Part shown: piece after piece, positions 21,853-31,657 of the stretch | Position numbering within the stretch: position 1 is the stretch's first letter | How the letters are laid out: each line of letters starts with the position of its first letter | IMG/VR virus record: IMGVR_UViG_3300042691_031580 | Span: 1 to 58,644 of that record | DNA: 58,644 nucleotides | Direction: 5' to 3' (one strand) | Source: a virus | Notes under the pieces: model-generated | Told to the model about the DNA's origin: nothing | Database searches by the model: none | What the model saw: the letters and a program-made list of their open reading frames with translations, nothing else | Program-made: the position numbers and the translations under genes

Positions 21853-24218
21853 GAGTGTGTACTATCTTGAGATATACAGTATGAATCTATATGGGTAGTC
21901 CATTTATTATTTTCTATTCTATGTTCAAGATTTTTAATCAAGAATTTTACAGTTTCAGGATAATTTGATGGTAAATATTTAGTATCTATATTGAATCTAC
22001 TATTTATTCTCATTCCTGATAAACCATCCATTGTTAAAGACAAATTAAAAGGAATAAATCCAGTTAATGGTTTGAAACTACTGGTGCTCGATATTGCTTC
22101 AAATTGAATTTTTTTAGTTATAAAACTATTTAAAGATTCTCTGTATGTGTTTGCTTGTTCTTCATTAAATTTGAAGTTTGCTAAATCAATAATGTAATCT
22201 CTATAAGCTTTATAAGCAGGACCAAATATTTGTAGCAGTTTGAAAAAAATATTACCTCCTGGTCCGAAACCAAGACCAAAACCCCCACTAGAACTACTTC
22301 CACTTGCGGGAAGACTGATTGATTCTTTGTATCTATCTCTTAAACCTCTATTTAGTCTAGATAAAGCAGTAGAATTTTCTCCAACTACTTCACTATTAGC
22401 AGTTGCTCCTACTGTAATCATTGTTGAAAAAGCGGGGGTAATTTCTGTTTTAAATGAAAATTCTTTTATAAAACCAGCGTTCACCCCAGTCTCAGTTGCT
22501 GTGTATCCATATAAATAAAACATGGCGTAATCAGCATAAATTGTGTATTTTTTATTTTTTAAGTAATCAAGAACTCCATTTATATCTGGGAGTGGATTTT
22601 TGTCAATAATTTTTATAGTGGTAGTATCTTCTTCTATAAAAATATCTAAATCATTAACTCCACCTAAATTTCTACTAACATCTGCTAATATTTCTTTTAA
22701 AAAATCTACTAGTACTACCTTTTGAGTTGTTTTATCTTTTAATGATTCCATTTTTAATAAAACATATTTCATATTAAGATATATATTCATTATTTTACCA
22801 TATTGAATACCTAAATCACTTTCAAAAGGTTCAGTTCTTGGATTTAATTTACCAGGACCGGCTTTTACTCCGTTAGCTCTTCCTAACTCAACTGTTACTA
22901 TGTTACCATTTTCATCATTTATTGTTACATCTCGTCTTACCACACATACAGAAGGATCCACACTTATTTGAAGAGGATCAACATACATTAAGTTAGATTC
23001 AACATCATAATCAAAATTTAATATTGGATTTTTGTTATTACCTACTGTAGCTACATACATGTAATTTTTTTCTAACCATTCAAGAAACGCTCCTAGTCTA
23101 ACATAATAAAATGGTTCACCTTGCGAACCATTATATGTTGAAAAAAAAGTATCAGTTGTTTTTGAATTAGGTATAATTATAGATCCTCTAGAAGTTGATG
23201 TAGAAGGCGTATTGGTTGGTGAGGTATACGCTAAACCCGAAACTATAGCAGTAGGATTTGCTCCGTATGCCTGCACAAATGTATTGCTGTCTATATTTGC
23301 TTTTTGTAGACTATAAAAATATCTTCCTATTTCGTGTCTCTCAGAAAATAAAGTAAGTAATTCAGGAGAAGCTAAATCTTCTATTGGTTTAGAATTAACA
23401 AGAGAACCACTTGAATTTACTCCTTGATATAACGCATTTATTTTAAATGATTCAACTACATCACCAATACTGACTAAATCTAAAGTTATATCATAACTAC
23501 CATCAGGCATAAATGACCAATGAAAATTACTTACTTTAGCAAACATAGCATCATAATTCCCATTGGATATTTTTCGTTGTTCTTCTATTTTTCTAAGAAA
23601 TTCACTATATGTTCTTAACCCTACTATAAAAGGAATAGCTAAACTATCATTGGGGTTTGTAATTAATTCTCCTTTATTATTGTAATACATTGAATGTCCC
23701 CATTCTAGTAGTACTGAGAAACCTAATCTAAGATATAATAAATCTATTATGTCAAATTGAGTTTTGTTAAATGCTTTTATTTTAACAGATCCTCTTCTAA
23801 TTGAACCTCGATTTTCATATCTAACATTAGCAGATTGAATTCCCATCATTGGTCTATAACCAAAGTCGGTACCTCCAATTCCGTATGCTGCTTCTTCTCC
23901 AAAAACATCATTTGTTGAACTCAATCCGTATCTAAATTGATATTCTTGTCCTTCAGTTCCATTAAACAAGATAAATTTTCTAGCTAATTCATTATCTTGT
24001 ATGCCTGGTATGTTTTTTAAAGAAGGAGTATTAATTAAATTTTGATCTACAATATTAACAGAAGAAACTAATTTAACCCATGATGTATTTGCATTTAAAT
24101 AAACTATCTCTTCAGATGTACGAGATACGCCGGAAGCATATCCTGAACCGTAAATCTTTTGTCTTTGTTTGACTTGTTCTGTTATTTCTTGTGGGAATCC
24201 TTCACCTAATACATTCAT
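21849..24218 (-). CDS. Large baseplate hub-like protein, 789 aa
   Basis: A structural protein without enzymatic motifs. The N-terminal half has repeated beta segments (IQSANVRYENRGSIRRGSVKIKAF, LLYLRLGFSVLLEWG, FHWSFMPDGSYDITLDLVSIG), as in tube-like hub domains. The centre has a Ser/Thr linker (TSPTNTPSTSTSRGS). The C-terminus (KFLIKNLEHRIENNKWTTHIDSY) resembles ends of hub and late-control-D type proteins. It is followed by the tail muramidase gene with a 4-base overlap. The exact T4 equivalent is uncertain (gp27-like is possible). Confidence 0.6.
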   Translation of the reverse strand: MNVLGEGFPQEITEQVKQRQKIYGSGYASGVSRTSEEIVYLNANTSWVKLVSSVNIVDQNLINTPSLKNIPGIQDNELARKFILFNGTEGQEYQFRYGLSSTNDVFGEEAAYGIGGTDFGYRPMMGIQSANVRYENRGSIRRGSVKIKAFNKTQFDIIDLLYLRLGFSVLLEWGHSMYYNNKGELITNPNDSLAIPFIVGLRTYSEFLRKIEEQRKISNGNYDAMFAKVSNFHWSFMPDGSYDITLDLVSIGDVVESFKINALYQGVNSSGSLVNSKPIEDLASPELLTLFSERHEIGRYFYSLQKANIDSNTFVQAYGANPTAIVSGLAYTSPTNTPSTSTSRGSIIIPNSKTTDTFFSTYNGSQGEPFYYVRLGAFLEWLEKNYMYVATVGNNKNPILNFDYDVESNLMYVDPLQISVDPSVCVVRRDVTINDENGNIVTVELGRANGVKAGPGKLNPRTEPFESDLGIQYGKIMNIYLNMKYVLLKMESLKDKTTQKVVLVDFLKEILADVSRNLGGVNDLDIFIEEDTTTIKIIDKNPLPDINGVLDYLKNKKYTIYADYAMFYLYGYTATETGVNAGFIKEFSFKTEITPAFSTMITVGATANSEVVGENSTALSRLNRGLRDRYKESISLPASGSSSSGGFGLGFGPGGNIFFKLLQIFGPAYKAYRDYIIDLANFKFNEEQANTYRESLNSFITKKIQFEAISSTSSFKPLTGFIPFNLSLTMDGLSGMRINSRFNIDTKYLPSNYPETVKFLIKNLEHRIENNKWTTHIDSYCISQDSTHS

Positions 24219-24220
24219 TT

Positions 24221-24544
24221 TTAACTATTTAATATTTTATAACTATTTAATACTTCAGCGTAATTAGCTGGAATTCGTATCTGTTGACCTTCAGGTATAA
24301 CTAATGAATTTTGTGATAAATCTGATGGTAAGGAAGTACCCGCTACTGCTGTATTTGCTATGGATATTATCCACCATAACGATTGATCTCCATAATATCG
24401 ATTAGCTAACACATCAAATCTATCTCCTTGTGAGGTATAAACATATACATCGTTATCAGATAATGGAATTTCGGGGTATTTAGTTGTTTGATACACCGGT
24501 TTATTATCTATTTTAGTGATAGGTATAGATTGATATCTATTCAT
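24221..24544 (-). CDS. LysM-type baseplate protein (gp53-like), 107 aa
   Basis: A small protein with one LysM-like unit: TSQGDRFDVLANRYYGDQSLWWIISIAN (about 35-62), followed by LVIPEGQQIRIP. T4 gp53, a baseplate wedge protein, and other tail proteins have this unit. It lies between the two large baseplate genes and overlaps the upstream one by 8 bases. gp53-like is inferred from motif and place. Confidence 0.7.
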   Translation of the reverse strand: MNRYQSIPITKIDNKPVYQTTKYPEIPLSDNDVYVYTSQGDRFDVLANRYYGDQSLWWIISIANTAVAGTSLPSDLSQNSLVIPEGQQIRIPANYAEVLNSYKILNS

Positions 24545-26543
24545 CGTAATTGTTATTGACTGCTTTTAAAGCTATATATCTTTCTTGACCATATCCGTTT
24601 ACTGTGCCATTTTCGTCAAAATTTAGTTCTTGTAATTTTGGTACAAATTCATGAATTGGTATAAAATTAAAACCAGTTACTTTAATTAGGTGTGGTAATT
24701 CTTTAACTGTGTCATCACTTCCTGCTTCGGCTTCATCATTTATTCCTATTTCCCAAGTTGAATTATCGTCATTCATTTGATAACTAAAACCAGTTATAAC
24801 GCCAGGTTGGTTATAAAAATATCCACCTACAGTTAGTCTAGCTATATTTCCTTGCATGTATCCATTTTCGCTATAGTTTGGAGCACATATTGATGCTAAA
24901 TAATTAAGTTTTTTATACATAGGAATTAATTCGGCTTTTGATTGAGCTGCTACTGTCCAAGATAATGAAACTTTTCTGTCAAATCCATTGTAAGTATAAA
25001 AATTTTCACCTCTTCCTATATATTTTGTTGGATTCCAATCTGATGAAAATGTGTCGTTGATTTGATCTAAAAAAGCTCTAAAATGAATATTATTAACTTG
25101 ATTTGTTTTTGTATCAATAACACTAATAGCGAACTTAACTAAATCATTTTTATCACCACCAAAAGTAGCTTGCCCGCTTAATCCTGCCCCACCATTATTT
25201 GCTGTACTTGAATATATCGGAAGATAATTTATTTTATCATACGTTCCCAGGGATGCTGCTCCATATAGTGGATCTCCTTCTACAAAACCCCCCGCAGTGT
25301 ACGAAACTATACCCCTAATTCCAGTTCCTGGGTCTCCTATGTTTACTCTTAAAGCTATATTTTTTTTATCATAGTTTGGAGCTTTAGCTATTTTATTATC
25401 TTGTATATTTCTTAATATTGTTCTAAAATCTCTAGGGTAAGCAGAGTCTAAATTTTTTCCAACATAAAATGATTCAGTTGCGGCTAAATTACTAGTTATA
25501 GCTCTTAAATCAGTTTGGGTATATACGTTTTTTAACGACCCCCTAAAATCAAACTTACCATCTGATCCAGTATCTGGGTAAACTTTATTTTCAAGATATG
25601 GAGAAGTGACACTTATTAAAGAATCATTAGTCAATGAACCTGTAGGGATACCATAATATCCGCTGGCTCCAGTAAACCGTATCGTGTTTACAATTAGGTC
25701 TGTGGGTATAGGTTTGTATTCTCCTGCTAATGTTAGATAATCTGTTTGTACATGATTTATAGTAGAAGCGTCATTTTTTAAAAGAATACTATTAACACCG
25801 GTCCTTAATTGAGCACCAAAGTTGTCAGTAGCAAATCTAATGTTTGTTCTACCTATACCTAAATCAGATCCAGGACCTCCACCATATGATAAAACATTTG
25901 TTTCATTGGGAGAATCAGATATAATTAAATCACTATATAGACCTAATGTTCTATTTGGTTTTTTAATAATAGTCTCATTAACAACCGGAATAGCATCTAA
26001 TCTGTTTTCTGTTTCTTCTATTGGTGAATTAGAAGCATTACGAGTTATAGTAGAAATAAGAGATCCGGTTGCAGATGTATTGCTTTTTCTAGCAGCGTCC
26101 CAATATTGATTTGGGGTGTATGTTCCTTTTAAACCGAGTCCTGCAAACGGATTTATACCTTGTTTATTTAAATGTCCTCCAAAAGCATTGACTCCAACTT
26201 GAGATAATGTACTTAAAGGAGTATAAACTCCTTCGTTTAAAATACCACTAGCTTGAGTACGAACCGCAGTTCTAGAAAGTAAATTTTGTTTTGCTATAAA
26301 TAAAAACCCACTGGGGTTTTTAAAATCAGTGAAGTATTTTCCTAATCTTATAACATCTGTTGCAGAGTCAGTGACTGCTTTTGATCCTCCTCTAAGGATA
26401 AAATCTTCATTTAAAAAACCAAATTCACCTATTTGTTCAGGAATTGATTTTTTAATATAAGGTTCATTTGATGAATCTCCACTAATTCTATCATGTCCAA
26501 ATTTATTGTTTTTTAAATTGGTTGTAAGATTAATTAATGGCAT
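24537..26543 (-). CDS. Large baseplate protein, tube-initiator-like C-terminus, 668 aa
   Basis: A structural protein, Gly/Asn/Ser-rich in its first 450 residues. The C-terminal 180 residues have a tube-protein look: TYNGFDRKVSLSWTVAAQSKAELIPMYKKL, RLTVGGYFYNQPGVITGFSYQMNDDNSTWEIG, and ELPHLIKVTGFNFIPIHEFVPKL. T4 gp48/gp54 use such domains to start the tail tube, so that role is suggested. No exact homolog was recognised. Confidence 0.55.
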   Translation of the reverse strand: MPLINLTTNLKNNKFGHDRISGDSSNEPYIKKSIPEQIGEFGFLNEDFILRGGSKAVTDSATDVIRLGKYFTDFKNPSGFLFIAKQNLLSRTAVRTQASGILNEGVYTPLSTLSQVGVNAFGGHLNKQGINPFAGLGLKGTYTPNQYWDAARKSNTSATGSLISTITRNASNSPIEETENRLDAIPVVNETIIKKPNRTLGLYSDLIISDSPNETNVLSYGGGPGSDLGIGRTNIRFATDNFGAQLRTGVNSILLKNDASTINHVQTDYLTLAGEYKPIPTDLIVNTIRFTGASGYYGIPTGSLTNDSLISVTSPYLENKVYPDTGSDGKFDFRGSLKNVYTQTDLRAITSNLAATESFYVGKNLDSAYPRDFRTILRNIQDNKIAKAPNYDKKNIALRVNIGDPGTGIRGIVSYTAGGFVEGDPLYGAASLGTYDKINYLPIYSSTANNGGAGLSGQATFGGDKNDLVKFAISVIDTKTNQVNNIHFRAFLDQINDTFSSDWNPTKYIGRGENFYTYNGFDRKVSLSWTVAAQSKAELIPMYKKLNYLASICAPNYSENGYMQGNIARLTVGGYFYNQPGVITGFSYQMNDDNSTWEIGINDEAEAGSDDTVKELPHLIKVTGFNFIPIHEFVPKLQELNFDENGTVNGYGQERYIALKAVNNNYDE

Positions 26544-26546
26544 GCT

Positions 26547-26975
26547 TTAAAGAGTATATGGAGTTATAAAATCCGTGTATGTGTTTTTGGGATTGAACAT
26601 TTGTTCAAATTTAAGTGATGCGGATGATGGTGCGGCAAAATATCCTCTAATAGCAGATGTATGATTTGTATTTGCGGGATATACAGTTGGGTCATTTAAT
26701 GATTTATAAGGTATACCACCATTTACTCCTGGGTCTTCAACATCTAAATTAGTGATATTTAGAGTATTAGTTAATCCAGTAGTTGTAAGTGAAGGTAAAT
26801 TACTTAAATAAGTATTATTAGCATTATATATTTGATCAAAATTAACTGGAGGTCCACCTGGATTAGCAGTCACAGTAGGAGTACCAGTAGTAGTAGCTGG
26901 GTAAACAGTTACTAAATCTGGGTCAAGAATGTTTAATTGTGCTTGACTATTATTATATAATATCAGTAATCCCAT
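26547..26975 (-). CDS. Small virion protein, 142 aa
   Basis: Rich in Thr, Asn, Pro and Gly, with the opening MGLLILYNNSQAQL. It has a PTVTANPGGPPVNFDQIYNANNTYL segment and ends KFEQMFNPKNTYTDFITPYTL. No family is recognised. Its start overlaps the stop of the next upstream gene, which also begins MGLL. Composition and location indicate a tail or baseplate component. Confidence 0.55.
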   Translation of the reverse strand: MGLLILYNNSQAQLNILDPDLVTVYPATTTGTPTVTANPGGPPVNFDQIYNANNTYLSNLPSLTTTGLTNTLNITNLDVEDPGVNGGIPYKSLNDPTVYPANTNHTSAIRGYFAAPSSASLKFEQMFNPKNTYTDFITPYTL

Positions 26976-27262
26976 TACTGAGGTAGATAGTTAAGATAAG
27001 GTAATAAACCAGGTACGTTTGGAATTTGCCCATTTAAATCCAACTGTGATGGTTGAGGTAAAATATTATTTACACCATCATTATACTGTTGAAAAGCTGA
27101 ATTTACAACAGTAAAATCAGATCCATCTAATGAGTATCCGGGTTGATTACCATCAGCATGTAATTTAGATAATGTTGTAGCTCCTGGGTTAGTAGCTGGG
27201 GTGGTTCCATTTCCATATGAATATGGAGAACCGGCGGTAGTTAAAAGTGTTAATAGTCCCAT
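26975..27262 (-). CDS. Small virion protein, 95 aa
   Basis: Begins MGLLTLLTTAGSPYSYGNG and is rich in Gly, Asn, Pro and Leu. It has the same MGLL-L opening as the following gene, which may reflect a duplicated N-terminus or docking sequence. It is the first gene after the tape measure and has a late-type promoter at 27275-27283. Function unknown. Confidence 0.55.
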   Translation of the reverse strand: MGLLTLLTTAGSPYSYGNGTTPATNPGATTLSKLHADGNQPGYSLDGSDFTVVNSAFQQYNDGVNNILPQPSQLDLNGQIPNVPGLLPYLNYLPQ

Positions 27263-27274
27263 TGTTTATTTTTA

Positions 27275-27283
27275 TTATAAATA
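27275..27283 (-). promoter_or_regulatory. Late-type promoter
   Basis: TATTTATAA on the coding strand, inside ATATTTATAATAAAAA, 12 bases before the ATG at 27262. No TTTGG box lies 24 bases upstream. Confidence 0.6.
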
Positions 27284-27292
27284 TATTATTTG

Positions 27293-29788
27293 TTAAGCTT
27301 TAACAGCTTTTCGATTAAAATTAGTGTTAAAGGTTGTTGGGTATTGAGCCACAGCCGCTGCTAATTTTTGGCCATCAACATCTATACCAACATGAATTGG
27401 TCTGTTGTTTAAATTATTAATAGCTAAAATAAGTGCTTCTATTTTATTTATAAGAATTGAATTGTCTTGTTGTTGAGAATTTTCTTTTCCTCCCAAATTA
27501 GTACCAGCTATTATTTTTTCACCATTAAAAAATCCTGTGTCTTTAGGACTTAATTGAACACTACCAAATCCTCCGGTTACTACAGGACCTTCACTATAAT
27601 CTATCTCACCATCCTTCATAGAACTTAAATAAGCATAAGCTGCCGCCCCGGCGGCTAAACCTATAGCAGCTGTTACTCCAAATGAAGCAGCTCCAGAACC
27701 GGTCATCTTAGCAACAGCAGTTTGTATTTCAAATGCTTTTATTTGAGCCGCTATTATCAAATCCTGTGCTCTTAAAGCTAAAGATCTTGTTTGCAATAAT
27801 GTTGTAGCAAGAGTAATGGCTTTAATTGTAGTAAAAGCTACCAAAGTTGAAGCTATTAGTTTTTGCCATGTTGTTAATTGTTCTGTTCCTCCTTTAAAAA
27901 TACTAACTATAGATCCCACAACCCCACTAACAGTAGACAATACTGGTAGTAAAATATCGACAAATGGTGAAACAATTTGTAAAACTGGTTCAGCTATAGA
28001 AATAAATATTTCTTTGAGTTTTTCAATAGAAGCATTAAAACGTTCTTGGATAGATTGTTGTTTTAGTTGGCGAGCATATTCTTCATTACCTAACTCTGCA
28101 GCAATTTGAGTATCAGATAATCCTTGTTTTTTTAATCTATTATAAGCTTCAAGTCCTGTTTTATCTTTATCTCCTAATCTAGCTAATGCTTCTCTTTCAA
28201 TTAATGATTTAGCTAAATCTTCTCTACTCATACCAACAGCTTTAGCTATAGCTTCTTGTTGAATACGATTCATTGCTGTAAACTCAGCACTACTTCTTAC
28301 TTGTCTTAAAATTTCAGCTGAAGCTTCAGATACTTTTCCATTTAATGCTAATAACCTAGCACGTTCTAAATTTAAATCTCGACCTGTTAATAATTCAGCT
28401 GATAATTCATTAGAGATAGATGATTCAAAATCTAATAAACTTTCAGATATTCTATCTGCTTGTTCTAAATTAATACCAAACTGTTTAGCTCTAAAAGCGG
28501 CTTTAGCTAAATCTTCGGCTGTTCCACCGATTGATAATCTGATTGCTACTGAAGTATTGGCTACTTCTTTTAATAATTGTTTTTCATTTATTGTTAATTT
28601 ATTTTGAGCATTTAGAGCAGCTGTTACGCCTAAGAAACTTTTAACATTATCCTTTAACGGTTTATCCATAGCTAAGGACATTTTTTGCATACCAATTAGT
28701 TCTTCATTGGTATAGCCTGCCATTTCTCTTAATTCAGTAAATGTTTTAAGATCTTCTTCATTTAATTTAGCATTAGAACCTAATGATTTACCTACAGCAA
28801 CCATTGATTCTTGTAATGATCTTGCATTTAAAGCTATATTTCCTGAAAGATTACCTGTTTCTATAAGTTCTCCTCTTAAGTTAGCAGCTTCATTATATGT
28901 TAAATTAAAATCTTTAGCTAGATTTCCAGTAGCTTTATCTGCTTGTTTGAGTGCTTCAAGAAATTCAAATATAAGATATAGAGGTCCAAATGCTTTAGCT
29001 AAGGCAGGACCTAATGATTTAAGACCAACCATTAATGGGGTTGAAGCTCCAGCTACTGCATTTGTTATACCTAAAGCTTTAGCTCTTAAGGCAGCGCTAG
29101 TTCCAGAAAGAGTACCTAATTTTCCTTGTTTATCAGTTATCCCTAACTGTTTAGCAAATTCAGCTGTTAATCCTTTTCCTGTTTTTAAACTTTCTAATTG
29201 AGCTTTAGTTATGCCCTTAACATTACCAAATATAAGTTGATTTTTAGTAGCTACTTTTTCAGTAGCCTCCGCTGCTTCTTTAAATGGTCCTGAGAATCTA
29301 CTTAATCCTGGTATTTTATTTATAATGTCTGAGAATGCTCCAAACATTTTGGTGCCAATGTATTCATTAATAGGTTTAAGCTCCTCTTTAAGTTTTTTAG
29401 TATTATCTACTATTTCTTGAGATTTAGATATTAATTCATCATAGTTATCTATTAATAATAATAATTGAATTTTTTCAGCTCTAGTGGCAATAGATAGTCT
29501 AGAAGCTATCACTTCTCTTTGACGAGTTAAACCAACTATTTCTTTTTGAACTTGTTGAAGTTTAGATTCAAGTTGTAATCTTTCTTTATAAGAAGATAAA
29601 GACTGTTTACTAGCTTTTGCTAATTCGTCTGTTAAATTTTTAACATTAGAGATAAAAGGTTTAAATCCTTTAGCTGTGTCTCCAGTTAATTTAGATAATA
29701 GTTTAGCATTATTTTTAATTTGTTCTTGTAGAGTTTCAAATGCTATTTTTAACTCAGCAGCAGTTTGACCTAAATTTTCTAAATCCAT
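27293..29788 (-). CDS. Tail tape measure protein, 831 aa
   Basis: A long helical protein. The first 130 residues are coiled coil (KLQQVQKEIVGLTRQREVI), followed by a long Ala/Leu/Lys-rich helical body. Near residue 620 on come hydrophobic, membrane-like segments (FVDILLPVLSTVSGVVGSIVSIF; SFGVTAAIGLAAGAAAYAYL). The layout is typical of tape measures that set tail length and help DNA pass the membrane. At 831 aa it would span roughly 120 nm if fully helical (inference). It lies among tail genes and carries its own late promoter. Confidence 0.82.
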   Translation of the reverse strand: MDLENLGQTAAELKIAFETLQEQIKNNAKLLSKLTGDTAKGFKPFISNVKNLTDELAKASKQSLSSYKERLQLESKLQQVQKEIVGLTRQREVIASRLSIATRAEKIQLLLLIDNYDELISKSQEIVDNTKKLKEELKPINEYIGTKMFGAFSDIINKIPGLSRFSGPFKEAAEATEKVATKNQLIFGNVKGITKAQLESLKTGKGLTAEFAKQLGITDKQGKLGTLSGTSAALRAKALGITNAVAGASTPLMVGLKSLGPALAKAFGPLYLIFEFLEALKQADKATGNLAKDFNLTYNEAANLRGELIETGNLSGNIALNARSLQESMVAVGKSLGSNAKLNEEDLKTFTELREMAGYTNEELIGMQKMSLAMDKPLKDNVKSFLGVTAALNAQNKLTINEKQLLKEVANTSVAIRLSIGGTAEDLAKAAFRAKQFGINLEQADRISESLLDFESSISNELSAELLTGRDLNLERARLLALNGKVSEASAEILRQVRSSAEFTAMNRIQQEAIAKAVGMSREDLAKSLIEREALARLGDKDKTGLEAYNRLKKQGLSDTQIAAELGNEEYARQLKQQSIQERFNASIEKLKEIFISIAEPVLQIVSPFVDILLPVLSTVSGVVGSIVSIFKGGTEQLTTWQKLIASTLVAFTTIKAITLATTLLQTRSLALRAQDLIIAAQIKAFEIQTAVAKMTGSGAASFGVTAAIGLAAGAAAYAYLSSMKDGEIDYSEGPVVTGGFGSVQLSPKDTGFFNGEKIIAGTNLGGKENSQQQDNSILINKIEALILAINNLNNRPIHVGIDVDGQKLAAAVAQYPTTFNTNFNRKAVKA

Positions 29789-29806
29789 TGTCTAAATAAT
29801 TGTTTA

Positions 29807-29815
29807 TTATAAATA
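29807..29815 (-). promoter_or_regulatory. Late-type promoter of the tape measure gene
   Basis: TATTTATAA within CATATTTATAATAAA on the coding strand, 18 bases before the ATG at 29788. Confidence 0.6.
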
Positions 29816-29819
29816 TGAA

Positions 29820-30179
29820 TTATTTATAATTTGTTTTAAGTTTAGCGGCTGGTGAAATAGGTTTAGGAACACTATTCCATGCTTCTTTATTAACATTACC
29901 TGAAGAATCTATCAATGTAGATTTATTTCCTGTTTTAGATTGAGCATTTTCATGTGCTTCATTTTCTTTTTGGTAATGCTCTTTTATCTTATTAAATGTA
30001 AATTGACGTAACCATCTAGGCATATTGTAGACTGTATGCCAGTCATATCCACCCTTACCATGGAATACTATTTCATGGATTTGGGTAAATAGATTAGCAC
30101 GGGCGGTGGGGGCGGTTTTTGGGGTTATGTTAAATAAATTTAATCCCAACGGAACATTAATTATTTTATTTTGCATCAT
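29820..30179 (-). CDS. Probable tail assembly/baseplate protein, 119 aa
   Basis: Residues about 38-62 read GKGGYDWHTVYNMPRWLRQFTFNKI, a pattern (YNMPxWLR) I know from small proteins between hub and tape measure genes in T4-like phages. The C-terminus is polar and Lys-rich. Its start overlaps the stop of the GIY-YIG gene by 14 bases, so the endonuclease gene is wedged directly between it and the gp26-like gene. An assembly-chaperone role is a guess. Confidence 0.6.
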   Translation of the reverse strand: MMQNKIINVPLGLNLFNITPKTAPTARANLFTQIHEIVFHGKGGYDWHTVYNMPRWLRQFTFNKIKEHYQKENEAHENAQSKTGNKSTLIDSSGNVNKEAWNSVPKPISPAAKLKTNYK

Positions 30180-30849
30180 CAGTAAATTTAAATGTATATC
30201 CTTTAATTTGTTTATATATTCCTTTACATACTTTTATAATTGAGGCCGATGGAATATTTAAATTTTTTGAAGCTTGATTAGCACTTTTATACGTGGTATT
30301 AGTTTCTAAACATATGATTGAGTATTTAAATCTACTTTGACTCATATTATCAATATGTTCTTGAGAAAATTTTATACCTAATCTTGCTTCGCTGATGTTT
30401 TTGTTGTGTTTTTGAGTATTTTTAACTCCTAATGAAGATTTAGATATTTTATCTTTAGATAATTGACTCAATTTAGCCCCCAACCTATTTTTATTATCTT
30501 TATTTCTACTTATTCCTTTATTAGCTTTTGATATTTTCTCTTTAGTTTTTTCAGATTTAGGTCCACCTCCACCATCATAAATTTCACAAAATAAGACTTT
30601 TTCCCAACCAAATTTGTTTACGATTTGTTGTTTATAATATATTTCCTTTTCGTTTAATTGTTCAATAGAGCATTCCTCAATAATTTCAAAAATATGATTT
30701 TTAAAACCATATTTTAAAATAGATCGATATATTTTGGGTTGTTTTTTACAATCAAGTAACCTATAATGTATCCATCTTTTTTCAATATTAACGCTCTGCC
30801 CTATATAAATTTTATTGCTAGGAGAAATAATTTTATATATACCTACCAT
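30166..30849 (-). CDS. GIY-YIG homing endonuclease with NUMOD repeats, 227 aa
   Basis: The N-terminal GIY-YIG nuclease is visible (VGIYKI ... KIYIGQS, residues 2-18; WIHYRL; Glu in NEKEIYY). It is followed by Lys-rich NUMOD3-like modules (EKTKEKISKANKG; KDKISKSSLG; HNKNISEARLG; HIDNMSQSRF) and a final NUMOD1-type helix-turn-helix (YKSANQASKNLNIPSASIIKVCKG). A selfish, free-standing homing endonuclease between two baseplate genes. Its start lies 3 bases after the stop of the gp26-like gene; no late promoter is seen here. Confidence 0.9.
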   Translation of the reverse strand: MVGIYKIISPSNKIYIGQSVNIEKRWIHYRLLDCKKQPKIYRSILKYGFKNHIFEIIEECSIEQLNEKEIYYKQQIVNKFGWEKVLFCEIYDGGGGPKSEKTKEKISKANKGISRNKDNKNRLGAKLSQLSKDKISKSSLGVKNTQKHNKNISEARLGIKFSQEHIDNMSQSRFKYSIICLETNTTYKSANQASKNLNIPSASIIKVCKGIYKQIKGYTFKFTDDAK

Positions 30850-30852
30850 TTA

Positions 30853-31578
30853 TTAAAAATCAGGCCAGAAGAAACGAACTGATATAGGGATATCTGTAGC
30901 ACTGCCATTTTCAGTAGTAAAAGTCAGATCAATGTCTGGTTGTGTTTCTTTTATGTGATTTCTTAGTTCTCGTGAGTCTCGGGCTAGTAAGTATTTATCT
31001 ACAAACTCTCGAATTGTTTTAGTTTCTCGATCTCCGTTTACTGATGTTATGATATATTTTAAACGAGTAGATAATTCAGGTGCTGAATTTGGGCTTAATT
31101 TTTTTAATCCTTCTAATTCATTTTGAATTTTTTGTTCATCACCATGAGTTAATATTTTGTATGTGATATTAACACCAGTACTAGGTAATGTATAATCAAA
31201 TTCATTTACTCCTTTAGTTTTAGCAGTAAAGGGTTTATTATCTAATTTTGATAAGTCAACTGTATAATCTTCTCCTCTATATTCAAATGTGTAATCTTTA
31301 CCATATCCTAAAATACGAGCTGCCACCATAATTGCGTTTTTATCGCCGACAATTAAATCGTTATAGTCTATCTTGCTAACAATGAGTGCTTGCAGTAACT
31401 TGTCTAAAACTGTGCCTTTCTGGATATATGTTTGATTGGTTAAGATATCTTCATGTTGAGCAGTCATATATCTCATTTCAATTTTACCTTGAGATAAAGG
31501 ATTGGTTTCAGGATATATTAATCCTTGAGATGGTAATTCGATTATTTCCGTTGGGAAATCGTGTTTTACTTGGTCCAT
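30853..31578 (-). CDS. Baseplate hub protein gp26-like, 241 aa
   Basis: It resembles the T4 gp26 baseplate family: IIELPSQGLIYPETNPLSQGKIEMRYMTAQHEDILTN... (written here in short pieces: ELPSQGLIYP at 17-26, MRYMTAQHEDILTN, KLLQALIV), then GDKNAIMVAARILGYGKDY and a beta domain. Such proteins sit at the hub of the baseplate. A late-motif variant precedes it at 31606-31614. Confidence 0.8.
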   Translation of the reverse strand: MDQVKHDFPTEIIELPSQGLIYPETNPLSQGKIEMRYMTAQHEDILTNQTYIQKGTVLDKLLQALIVSKIDYNDLIVGDKNAIMVAARILGYGKDYTFEYRGEDYTVDLSKLDNKPFTAKTKGVNEFDYTLPSTGVNITYKILTHGDEQKIQNELEGLKKLSPNSAPELSTRLKYIITSVNGDRETKTIREFVDKYLLARDSRELRNHIKETQPDIDLTFTTENGSATDIPISVRFFWPDF

Positions 31579-31605
31579 AGATTTTATTTAGTAACGTTTA
31601 TTTGA

Positions 31606-31614
31606 ATATAAATA
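31606..31614 (-). promoter_or_regulatory. Late-type promoter variant
   Basis: TATTTATAT on the coding strand, one mismatch from the late motif, 28 bases before the ATG of the gp26-like gene. Confidence 0.4.
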
Positions 31615-31624
31615 TAATGAAAAT

Positions 31625-31657
31625 AAAGGAGCTCACCAAGTTTAGGTGAGCTCTTTT
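31625..31657 (-). terminator. Intrinsic terminator at the end of the Vsr-like endonuclease gene
   Basis: A perfect 9-bp stem GAGCTCACC/GGTGAGCTC with a 7-base loop. On the minus strand it is followed by CTTTATTTT. The gene's TAA stop lies in the loop, so the last codons are part of the stem. The other strand has a T run too, but no plus-strand gene needs it. Confidence 0.75.
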
